Assembly (NCBI RefSeq): GCF_000149955.1
Contig: NC_030986.1
Span: 5,761,910 to 5,825,909, forward strand
Origin: Fusarium oxysporum f. sp. lycopersici 4287
Taxonomy: Eukaryota; Ascomycota; Sordariomycetes; Hypocreales; Nectriaceae
DNA: 64,000 nucleotides
Direction: 5' to 3'
Shown: positions 54,785 to 64,000 of the stretch, piece by piece
How the letters are laid out: each line of letters starts with the position of its first letter
Numbering within the stretch: the stretch's first letter is position 1
Translations under genes and position numbers: made by a program
The notes under the pieces: model-generated
The model's input: the letters and a program-made list of their open reading frames with translations, nothing else
The model's database searches: none
Told to the model about the DNA's origin: nothing

Positions 54785-56858
54785 CTATGTATCATGATTA
54801 ATATGTTGACCCTCGTCTATCCAACTCCTCAAGCCGTCTGTATTCACAATCTCGCTCCGATCGAGGTATGACAGCACTTTTGTAAATTCCTGGATGTACT
54901 CCGAGACACGACGGGAGAGCTGTCTATCCATCTCAAAGGGACAGTTGAGAAGGGAACTGGCAATGCTGCGCACTTTGTAGATCTAACGTGGAGTTTTGTC
55001 AATCTGTGAGATCTTAATGAGGATGTGACGTGAGACTTACGAGATATAGACCGTTGGGCTCTAGGTACGCATGAGGGATGCTGTGGAGGATATGAAGCAG
55101 TTGGCGGGATACGTCTTCACGGTCTTTCCAGTTTTGTTTGAGTTGAGTTGCGATGTATGAGTCATCTCCCTCTCGGTCCGTCATCTCTTGCAGTGCGACG
55201 TCCATTTTGTCGAGGAGGAAGTTCTGGAGCCATAGGTGACTGACGTGCAGGTTGGCTCTGGTGCTTTCATTTTGCAAATGCTCGATATGAGCCTCAGTGA
55301 ACGCACCTTGGCGCCTATCACTACTATCAAATGGTTGGTAGTTATCGCCTGGCCCCCATTGGCGCATGTGCGTTGGCAAACCATCAAGTATATACCGCAG
55401 TTGATCAAGGAGATCTCTCAGCTTCGATAGACGCTCCTCTGGGGATCTACCAAACCCGCAGTTGCAACCATCATTGACCATGGACTCTCGCATACCCAAG
55501 AGGAATGCGCGAGATGCCATGATGAACACAGTAGTGGAGTGAAATGGGGCATCGTCTGCTGAGTCAGTGTTGTTTGGTAGCCCTACGGATGGTGTTGATG
55601 GAAGCTGGCCGACGATTCCTGTTTCGGTTATGTTCTCGTCGACAATGTTGAGAGGCTCTAATGCAGCAAAGTTGACATCTCGGATGGTATAGTTGTCGAG
55701 ATATGTTAAGTAGTTGCATCTACCCGGTTGGATCTTGGAATGTCTGACATCTCGTTAGCCGACAAGAGTGCTTGAAACTGATGGACTTACGCGAAAGTGT
55801 AGAGCTGTAGCCAGAATGACTTCTTCCGTAGTTGAGTCTCAATGGGATTTAAGCCCTCGTACTCAGAAACAAGATGCATACCCAATAGTCTCGCAAGCTG
55901 CATCGACTCTGCTTCAAACATGCGGCTTTGGTTGATCTGTCCAACTTGGAACGCTCCGATCGAGAGACAGTATGCCGTAGCCCACTTTCGATGGCTGATA
56001 TGATCCCAGTAATCCGCAGGCCGAAGACGGATGCACATCTGAGAGCAGTGGCTAATCGTAGCTGTGCGAGTGCCAAATCGAGCTGCCAGAGCGTGGTAAC
56101 TGTCAAACTTTGATGGTAGCAAGCCCACAGTCAACGAAGCTATTGATACGAATAGCAGTAGAGTGTCGAGGTCGGTGATATCTTTATTTGATGCTAAGTC
56201 GTTACGGAAGGTTGGTAGATGTACGACAGGAACAAGAGGGTATATGTGGTCGATGTAATCAGTCATGATGGTCATGAACAAGCTTCGGGGGCATATTTCA
56301 TCCGTTTGGGACTGATGCTCGAACAACTCGACATTTTGAGGCTGGATGAAGTGCGCGTCATGGCTGTGAATGCGTGCACGGCTTGGTGATGGCGCATTAG
56401 GCGATGATCCAAATGCCAGACTCAGATGAGAATTCCCGAGAGGTGTTGGAACTTCCGTATGGAGCGTCTCATCTTCTTCGTAATGGGTCGGGCTCTCAAC
56501 GTGTAGTTCTGGAGAGATGGCAGCAGGTGGTTGAGTCGTCCTGATAGTTGTTAGCCAGGCTTTCATGTGACACGACAATACCAAGGGTTCGATATGACTA
56601 CCTTCTTCTCTTCGGACCTCTAGGCCTCGTGGGTATGTCAAAACTACACTGAATATGCAGCCTCGAGCATCCCACGCAATGCGACGCTGTTTCTGCACCA
56701 TCCCTCGGAAACACGCACTTCCTCCGCCGAGCACGACACGCATCGCATGCCCTGGTACTCAACTGTCTCGCTTTTTGCCGGCCAGCTATGATAGACTCGT
56801 CAGCTGCATTGTCGGTCGACAACAGTGATGTGCTGGGGTCTACGTCTGTCGCTGCCAT
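54785..56858 (-). CDS. Zn2Cys6 fungal transcription factor
   Basis: Four exons: 56858..56602, 56540..55791, 55743..55041 and 54982..54785, 635 aa, every join in frame. The binuclear zinc cluster has Cys at residues 38, 41, 48, 61, 64 and 71 (CDACRARRRKC, then CVGCSRLHIQC), followed by a basic linker (RPRGPKRRR). The fungal transcription-factor middle domain begins near MTDYIDHIYPLVPVVHLPTF and includes DYWDHISHRKWATAYCLSIG and EAESMQLARLLGMH. It is close to the GH3 glucosidase and sugar transporter genes and is transcribed in the same direction as the glucosidase. It may control them, as clustered Zn2Cys6 regulators of sugar use do. That is inferred from position only. Confidence 0.92.
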
Positions 56859-57427
56859 GATAGGTAACCGATCAGTCGGGTCAGTTTCTGGGGTTGACGA
56901 GGCGGAGAAATACAGACTGCGGAGTTAATCGAGACCCGCTGGAATAGTCAGTGGGCGTCATGTGCCGCTTGGACTTTTTCGTTAGTTCATTTTTGTCGGA
57001 GCCGCAATTCTACGCCTAAAATGGTGGAGAACTTCCGAGTATTCGGTGAAAAGGACGATGCCTTCCGATCAGATTAATCGACGTGCATCAATTCGACTTT
57101 GTGTGAGTTTGAACTATTGAGTAGCTAATGAAGTTTGACTCGCGACAATACTCCGCCATGGATTTAGTTGCATGCTGCTGAGCCATGATGGAATGAATCA
57201 CAGTATCGCTTGACTTTAATGTAGGTCGCCTTTCTAAGAGTCTTTCGATGGCACTCACATCCCCCAGCGAATAAGGGCGAAAAAAAAAAAATTTTTTTTA
57301 AAAAAAGACAAGTTACTTGATGCGAATAAATTATATAAATCATTATGCCTTATATCATCACATTAATCAACGACGGATCGTAGAATGAATAATACGGTTT
57401 ATGACGATGTAGGGTAGTGAACTCTTA
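56859..57427. promoter_or_regulatory. Promoter of the Zn2Cys6 gene with a poly(dA:dT) tract
   Basis: At 57280-57306 there is a run of 12 A, 8 T and 7 A, a tract of the kind that excludes nucleosomes. It lies about 420 bp upstream of the regulator start and 120 bp past the end of the GH3 gene. Confidence 0.4.
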
Positions 57428-60067
57428 TCATGTCCGAAGTCCCCGCCACGTCGTCGCGTTCTGGACCGTAAACGTCTTGTCCAGAAACTCACATCTACTG
57501 CTCATGCCAACAAGAACAGTATAATCTCCCGCGTCACTGCACCAATAATCCTCTCTCTCACTCCAATAGCTCGTCGCGCGGAGAACATCCAGCTCAACCT
57601 TTGCCCTACCATTTGCTCCTGGAACCAGATTGATCTTGGCAAAGCCCTTGAGCTCCTTGCTAGATCTCGTAATCGTATCAAGAGCAGAAGCAGTAAGTGG
57701 TGTTGGGTGAGGTGGCTTGACGTAGACTTGTACGACCGCAGCGCCTGATCGCGAGCCAGTGTTAGTCACATTGACGCTCACTATCAACTTCTTGCTCTCC
57801 GACTCTCCGTGCTCTTCGACGCGAAGATCAGAGAGCGTGAAGGTAGTATATGACAAACCATGTCCGAAGGGGAACAAAGGTTCAATGTCGAGCGTGTCAT
57901 ACCAGCGATAGCCGACATGCACGTCTTCGCTGTACAGAACGCGTCCACATTCTGATCGAAAGCTCAAGGCACTGGGGTTGTCTGACACGCGTCTTGGCAT
58001 AGTGATTGGCAGTTTGCCGGACTAGAACTGTTAGCAGAGCACTACGAGATGACTGGGGTGACTCACAGGGTTCATAGCACCGAAAAGCACATCGGCGATA
58101 CCGTTCCCGGCTTCATTGCCGCCGAACCACGCTTGCGCAATGGTACTAGCCTGATCAACCCACGGCATTGAAACAGGCGTGCCACTCTGTATGAGTACCA
58201 CTGTGTTGGGGTTCGCTTGCAAAACTGCGGAGATCAGATCATCGCTACCGGGAGGAAGAGACATGTTTGCGCGATCTTGACCTTCACTCTCCCACTCCCC
58301 ACTCGTCCCAACGCAAAGAACGACTTGATCTACGCTCTTGGCCAACTCAACAGCGTCTTGGAGTGCCTGTCGCGGCTCAAGTCTGGGGCAACCTCCGAGA
58401 CGCATACCGCCTTGTCCAAAGTCAACGACTCCCGAGACCTTGAGATCAGAGGTCTTGTCGCAGCCCCAGCGCACGACCACGTTGTAACTCTTGCCGCCTT
58501 CAAGCATCCTGCTCCCTGTCTTTTCGACGGTACCGCAACCAAGGAATGAACTTCCCGGCTTTTGGTCAACGACATTTGAGACTACTAGCTCACCGTCAAT
58601 GAAGAGCTCGCCAGTTCCATGGACACAAAGACCAAAATCCCATTCTCCTGTCTTTTCTGGAGTCAAGACACCCTCGATATCAGCGTACCAGATCTGCTCC
58701 AGTGCTGGATGCTCATAGTCCACAAACCAGATATTCGAGTCATCAAGAATCCTCGTCTCGAGGACCTTGCGTGTATCTGGTCCGGAGCTAGGAGGAGGAT
58801 CATTATATATGCGCAAAGTGAATCCTTGACGCTGTTCGCCAACTGTCTTCAGCAGCTTGCCTATTTGAGGCAGTGATCGATGACCATAGAGTCCTTTTGT
58901 GAAGGAAACGTCCTTCGCAATACCTCTGATGCCCTCCAGTGGAGAAACAGTATGGTATGCTCGAAGACTTGCACTTCCACCACCGCAATAAGTGCTGATG
59001 TCGGCATTGGGTCCAATCACAGCGACCGGCTTCGCAGGATCCAGCGGCAGAACTCCCTTGTCATTTTTGAGTAGTACCACAGACTCGGCGGCAGCTTCAC
59101 GAAGGAGTCGACTGTTCTCCTCACTCTGGAGTTGAGTCTCCGGCGCGTTCGGTGGAATACTCGTGTTCTCCATCGAATGCTTGACCAACTTCAAAATATT
59201 CCTCACACGCTCATCCAGTGTTGACCTCTTGACTTTATTCGACGTAACAGCGTGAACCAAAGTCTCACCACGCCATCTTGTAGGACCCGGCATTTCGAGA
59301 TCTTGTCCCGCATTGATGGCCTCAGTCGTACTGTAGGTTCCGAACCAGTCGCTCACAACTAGTCCATCCCACTTCCACTCATCGCGCAGGATATCTTGCA
59401 GCAAGTGATGGTTGTCTGGTGCATGTGTGCCGTTAACTTTGTTATATGCCGTCATGAAAACTCTCGGACTCGCCATCTCAACAGCAATCATAAACGGAAG
59501 AAGATACACCTCCCTCAACGCCCGCTCCGTGATCTGTACATCAACAGCCATACGCGCACTCTCCATATCGTTACAAGCAAAATGCTTCATGGTAGCAGAA
59601 ACACCATTCTTCTGCACACCATGCACATAATGTCCCGCCAAGATGCCTGAGAGAATAGGATCTTCAGAGAAAGACTCAAAGCCTCTTCCGCCTAATGGTC
59701 CTCTTTGGATATTGACGGTAGGACCAAGAAGGACGTGCGCACCTTTGGCGTGGGCTTCGTCTGAGAGTAATCGACCCAGACGGTGGATTAGGTCAGTATT
59801 CCATGTTGCGCCTAGAGCGGTGCCGCAGGGAAGACATGATGATGGGGTGCTGTCGAAGAAGTGAGTTCCTCGCACGCCGTTGGGGCCGTCTGAGAGGCGG
59901 ATTGGGGGTATTGAGAGGCGTTCAATTGCTGCTGTGTGCCACCATCCGACTCCTTAGAATGTTGTTAGCAATACTCTTTATGAAGAATCGTGAGCTGATG
60001 ACTTGCCTGCTGTAAGCTGGACCTTTTCCTCAAGGGTCAATTGCTGGATGAGGGCCTCTACATCCAT
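57428..60067 (-). CDS. GH3 beta-glucosidase with PA14 insert, intracellular type
   Basis: Three exons: 60067..60007, 59952..58067 and 58021..57428, 846 aa. The first intron has a GC donor (CAG|GCAAGT) with branch GCTAAC, and its removal is required for frame. There is no signal peptide (MDVEALIQQLTLEEKVQLTA), so the enzyme is likely cytosolic. Motifs are RLSDGPNGVRG, RGFESFSEDP, KHFACNDME and the nucleophile Asp near 222 in GLVVSDWFG. A PA14 domain sits around residues 390-550 (YADIEGVLTPEKTGEWDFGL, GELFIDGELV). The acid/base Glu lies near 585 in GTSGEWESEGQDR, and a fibronectin III-like end contains FPFGHGLSYTTF. It hydrolyses imported beta-glucosides or related oligosaccharides. The divergent sugar transporter fits this use. 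Confidence 0.94.
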
Positions 60068-60879
60068 TCTGGCATACCTCATCTCAACTACTCTTGTTTG
60101 GCAAAGTGATGATGTGATTGATGCTTGACAAGGAAGGGGATTCTAGCTCGAATAGAAATGTTATTAACTAACCAAAAATGACACTGAGCTATATAGTCCA
60201 TGAGCATGATCGTGATGCAGCATTCTCATCCTCGTGCTCCATCATGAGACGATAAATCTCCGCCAGAATTACAGCCAGTCCACATTTTGCCCGCAATTGG
60301 ACCAAAACTGCACTGAAGATCACGGCAAGCCCAGCACGCAAATCACCCACATTGAGAAGAATTTCTCGCATTATGCGCCAGCTATTTCTCCTCAAAGCTC
60401 ACCGAAATCATCTGCCGTGTTCTTTACAAGGGGCGGAGAAATACATCCCCACTAAACCACGCCAACAACCAAGCTAAGCTCACACCAAAATCTCAATTCT
60501 CCGCCTCGTAATAGTTCGCTACGTGAAATCCCCACCAGCAAATCTCCGCAATGCGACATCGCCCTTGTAATTTTTCTAGCGGTATGGGGAGACGCGAAAA
60601 CGTCTGATTCCCCATGGGCAGGATTTACTCTGGGGTTTTGACAGAGCCTAGTGTGCCATGTGACACTTTAAATGGTATGGAGTATTCTGGTGGATTTTTT
60701 TGTTTGTCAATAACGTGTATGGGAGGAGTATATAGACTTGCATATGCCCTCCGCAAAACATCAATGATCGACACAGGCTTTTGACATCAGGTCTTCAATT
60801 ATCTCTTGGAGTTGATCCTCGATATTTTTTTCCTTCCTCCTACGACAATTAGACTGGCCCTCAACTCTCTGCAGTAGCC
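60068..60879. promoter_or_regulatory. Divergent promoter, beta-glucosidase and sugar transporter
   Basis: 812 bp between the two start codons. Co-regulation is plausible. CGGA/CGGG elements expected of Zn2Cys6 factors occur here, but I make no specific site call. Confidence 0.45.
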
Positions 60880-62478
60880 ATGGGCACCGTCGCTGAAGTT
60901 GGCCATGGGCCGTCCCATCAACCATGGTGGAAGACAAGCCATTTGATCAAGCTCAACTCCATCATCCTGTCACTTGTACTCTTCTGTAAGCCCTCATACT
61001 CAGCATCTCAAGTATCCAACTAATCAATCCCTTCACAGCCTCAGCCAACGGATACGACGGCGGTCTAATGGGCTCTATCCTCGCGCTCAACACCTGGAAC
61101 TCATTCATGCAGCACCCCACCGGCGCATATCTCGGCTGGATGACAGCAATCTACTGGCTCGGCAACGGCCTCAGCACTCCCCTCGCAGCATGGTGCTCCA
61201 ATCGCTACGGCCGCAAACCAGGTCTCTACGCTGGCTACTTCTTCCTCATAATCGGCGTTGGAATGCAAGCTGGTGCACCCAACGAGAAAGCTTTCACATA
61301 TGCTCGACTCTTCATCGGTTTCGCTGCTGGCTTCTTGGGAAACTCTGCGCCTGTGCTTATCAACGAGATCGCGTATCCTTCGCATAGAGCTATTGCGAGT
61401 GCGCTGTTTATGTGTGGGTGGTATGTTGGCGGTACGATCTGTGGATGGGTCACCTTTGCGTGCCGTGTTATTCCTAATGATTGGTCCTGGCGCATTCCGG
61501 TCCTGCTACAGATTTTCTTACCGCTGTGTGCACTGCCGGGCTTTTTGATGGCGCCGGAGAGTCCGAGATGGTACGTCAGTGTTGGACGATTAGAAGAAGC
61601 AACAGATGTCATTGCGAAGTATCATGCTGGAGGCAACAGGGATGATCCGATTGTGAGCACGCAGATGATGGAGATTGAGGCTGCTATCACGGCAGAGAAG
61701 GATGCTGCTAAGAGTGCGTCTTATCTCGACATGTTCAAGACCAAGGGAAACCGACATCGATTGTTTATCTCGGTCACGCTTGGTTTTGTTGCGCAGTGGG
61801 CGGGCAATGGTGTTGTGTCGTACTATCTGCCTCTTGTGTTGGACTCGGTTGGTTTGAAGACAACGACTGAGCAGACTCTGATCTCAGCTTGTCTCAATGT
61901 CTGGAATCTTCTTTGGGCTACTGCTGCAGCAGTCAGTGTTGATCGACTTGGCCGCCGATTCCTTTTCTTGACTTCGGCGAGTGTCATGTTTTTATCATTC
62001 GTTGTCGTCACTGCTCTCAGCGCATCCTTTGCCAAGTCTGGCGCTTCATCAATTGGATTGGCTGTTGTGCCGTTCCTATTCATCTTCTTTGCAGGATATG
62101 ACGTTGGACTGTAAGCTTCACTGATGTTTCGATTTTGTCACAGCTAACATATTCAGAACACCATTCCTTGTCGCATATCCCTGCGAGATCTGGCAATTTT
62201 CTCTTCGATCTCGTGGTCTCACGGTGGCCTGGTGCACGACCGTCGCATCAATCTTCTTCAACAGCTTCGTCAACGCCATTGCTCTCGACGCGATTCAATG
62301 GAGGTATTACATTGTGTTCGCCGTTATTCTGTTCATCTTCATTTTCGTCGTCTATTTTACCTACCCCGAAACACGTGGACACACGTTGGAGCAGATGGCG
62401 GTTATATTTGATGGTGATGATGCAGTGCCGTCTCAAGCTGTTGCACTGGAAAAGACTGATGTTGAAGAGAAGGAATAA
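60880..62478 (+). CDS. MFS sugar transporter (lactose permease/hexose family)
   Basis: Three exons: 60880..60985, 61039..62110 and 62157..62478, 499 aa. The introns have GTAAGC donors, and the second has branch AGCTAACAT. Twelve membrane segments are visible. Sugar-porter signatures are ANGYDGGLMGSI in TM1, NRYGRKPGLYAG after TM2, PESPRWYVSVGRLEEA after TM6, VDRLGRRFLFL, and FTYPETRGHTLEQM after TM12. The TM1 motif resembles the lactose-permease-like branch, which also takes up cellobiose-type disaccharides. With the divergent cytosolic GH3 enzyme it forms an uptake-and-hydrolysis pair for a beta-linked disaccharide. The exact substrate is inferred. Confidence 0.93.
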
Positions 62479-62767
62479 TGATAGGAATGCTGAGATAAGA
62501 TAAGGCTTGTTAGTAATCAAAACAAGCATCGTCGATCGTCGATCTAATGATATGATCGGTGATTGATTGATTGGTCGATTCTGAATCTGACGTTTTAGGC
62601 TGCCGTTGCTATCAATGACGTCAGTGTGAATGTATCATGTGCCCAGTCTCGTCGTAAGCTTGATTCCTTTCAAAAAGGCTTCTCTCCTCTTCCTTTCCCC
62701 TCTTCTTCTGTATCAACACTTTGTCTCAATCAAATCACCAAATAATACTGCGAAAGTGGTTGCCAAA

Positions 62768-63140
62768 ATGCTCAACAACGCTGTCATCGCTTTCCTCCAG
62801 CTCTGGCTTGCTACGCTTGCCTTTGCTGCTCCCATCGCTGACGAGGTTACCGTCACTGGCGCTAAGCCGTGGCACTACGGAACTGGTGGTGGAATTATCG
62901 GTTTCATCATTTTGGTCCTTGATATTCTTGTCTGGAGTGCGTATTTCCATGTCTCCTCGCTGTCTAGACCATGCTAACGAATGTACAGTCGAGGTCCTTC
63001 AGTCGAACCGCCCCGTCTCGCACAAGATCCTTTGGTGTCTGGTTGTCTTCCTCTTCCCCGTCGTCGGAATGATCATCTACTACCTCTTCTCCAACCGCAA
63101 GTCTCACATGCGCAACTCTGACTACACCCCGGTTCCCTAA
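62768..63140 (+). CDS. Small membrane protein with PLDc_N (cardiolipin-synthase N-terminal-like) domain
   Basis: Two exons: 62768..62936 and 62989..63140, 106 aa. The intron has donor GTGCGT and branch TGCTAACG. A signal-type hydrophobic start (MLNNAVIAFLQLWLATLAFA) is followed by TGGGIIGFIILVLDILVWSI and then ILWCLVVFLFPVVGMIIYYL. This pair of helices with a short polar link (VLQSNRPVSHK) fits the PLDc_N fold found alone in many small membrane proteins. The C-terminus is basic and polar. No catalytic HKD motif is present, so it is not a phospholipase. The function is unknown. Confidence 0.85.
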
Positions 63141-63687
63141 ATGCATCGCGCATCAATTGACGACAGTCACGCGACACACGGCAACAATACGACAAATGAA
63201 GAAATGGGGCTGAGGAATGACGTACGAGGCAACAGGAAAGTGGAAGTGGAAACGGGCAACAATTAAATCAGATAGCGACTTGTTTTTATGGTAAATGAAT
63301 TGACGAAACGTTTACTTGGGAGCTCCGAGTACGCCTTGCAGCCGTGTGAATATGGCCACGACCACAGCTGTCATTCAGCCTGGCCAACATCAACTAAATT
63401 GTCTTTCTGCCTGTTTTAATTCCCCGTTCGACTGCGAAATAAATCTATTTTCTGCCTTGACTGACTAATTATCCCATGTTAGTACATTTACTTGCACAAC
63501 CAACTGCATATGCACGTCTACGCGCGCGACAAGTGAAACATCAACATGGCGTAGCATCTCAGCCGGCCGTTGGTCCAGACCCAACAACATGTACTTATTT
63601 ACGCCAAAATCCATGCCAACAGCCATAACAGATACATACAAACAATTGCAATTTCATTTCACCACCTACGGCGCTTCTCACTTCACA
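63141..63687. other. Intergenic region, no gene seen
   Basis: 547 bp between two plus-strand genes. It holds the promoter of the partial ORF at the window end. Confidence 0.4.
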
Positions 63688-64000
63688 ATGCCACCCAATC
63701 AACGCGAAATTCAGCGACAGCTGATGAGAAAGTACAACATCATTTTTGACGGTCCAATTGACTCAATCACCAGTCCTCAGTGGCCGGGCAACTGCAACAC
63801 CATTTTTGACCACATTCGGCGACTCGGCAAAACGGATTACTCAGACTACCGCGAGAGCATCTCCGCAGACTTCACGCGGTTTACATGGAGGCACCAGGTT
63901 CAGCAGCGCGCAAAGCGTATTACAAAGATTGCCAAACGCTGCTTAGAGAGCAGGAAGAATGAAAGCGGATGGCGTCTGGCGCTCGAATCAGAAGTCATGA
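63688..64000 (+). CDS. Hypothetical protein, 5' part only (runs off the window)
   Basis: ATG at 63688 (MPPNQREIQRQLMRKYNIIF) opens a frame with no stop to the last base, 104 codons. It is charged and helical, with RITKIAKRCLESRKNESGWR near the edge. The pattern of Cys, Asn-Glu and Trp in that stretch recalls the beginning of fungal proteins with a PD-(D/E)XK nuclease-like domain, but the diagnostic part would lie beyond the window. A TATA-like stretch is not evident. Confidence 0.6.
   Translation, partial: MPPNQREIQRQLMRKYNIIFDGPIDSITSPQWPGNCNTIFDHIRRLGKTDYSDYRESISADFTRFTWRHQVQQRAKRITKIAKRCLESRKNESGWRLALESEVM

Noticed and set aside
46892..62478. A secondary-metabolite cluster (FMO, transcription factor and transporter present)
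   Set aside because: No polyketide synthase, NRPS, terpene synthase or prenyltransferase is visible. The genes fit separate roles better.

Overview
The window looks like a chromosome segment from a filamentous ascomycete, probably a Fusarium-type Sordariomycete. Its genes carry short introns of about 45-75 nt with GT(A/G)NGT donors, CTRAC-like branch sites and AG acceptors. The families are typical of these fungi: NACHT/ankyrin NLRs, HeLo and SesA domains, Zn2Cys6 and bZIP regulators, GH3, CE12 and ACR3. The genus is inferred, because no rRNA or other marker is present. I see no tRNA, rRNA, CRISPR array or intact transposon.

Region 1 (0-17.5 kb) is rich in incompatibility-type genes. Two SesA-like proteins (2923-3585 and 4212-4832) end in related Gly/Asn/Gln motifs. 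An adjacent NACHT-ankyrin NLR (4890-8638, five exons, 1181 aa) begins with a version of the same motif. This is the layout of an NLR/effector pair that signals by amyloid templating. A coiled-coil protein and a second STAND-N/ankyrin protein (1034 aa, five exons) follow. The genes at 64-1876 and 16.1-17.0 kb are paralogues, and both are broken.

Region 2 (18-28 kb) is metabolic. It holds an MFS carrier, a rhamnogalacturonan acetylesterase and an arsenic-detoxification pair, a Cdc25/rhodanese-type reductase divergent from an ACR3 arsenite efflux pump. A bZIP regulator converges on ACR3. A truncated MFS relic follows.

Region 3 (28-45.4 kb) holds damaged or fast-evolving genes. They are a HeLo-pseudokinase and, divergent from it, a kinase-ankyrin-membrane gene (both with stops and frameshifts), a small secreted protein, an AT-rich relic, an F-box protein, and a kinase whose two halves are in different frames at an A AAA AAC heptamer. 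Next to these, half of an MDR oxidoreductase abuts a duplicated C-terminus of the splicing factor Rse1/SF3b130.

Region 4 (46.9-64 kb) holds an FMO, a MYND protein, two head-to-head broken hypothetical genes and a small secreted protein. It also has a plant-sugar set: a Zn2Cys6 regulator, a cytosolic GH3 beta-glucosidase with a PA14 insert, and a divergent sugar transporter. A PLDc_N-type membrane protein and a partial ORF at the edge end the window.

Exon joins below were worked out by hand from splice signals and checked for reading frame. Protein families were recognised by eye, without database searches. Lesions fall almost only in immunity-like or lineage-specific genes, while the metabolic genes are intact, which argues against random sequencing error as the main cause.
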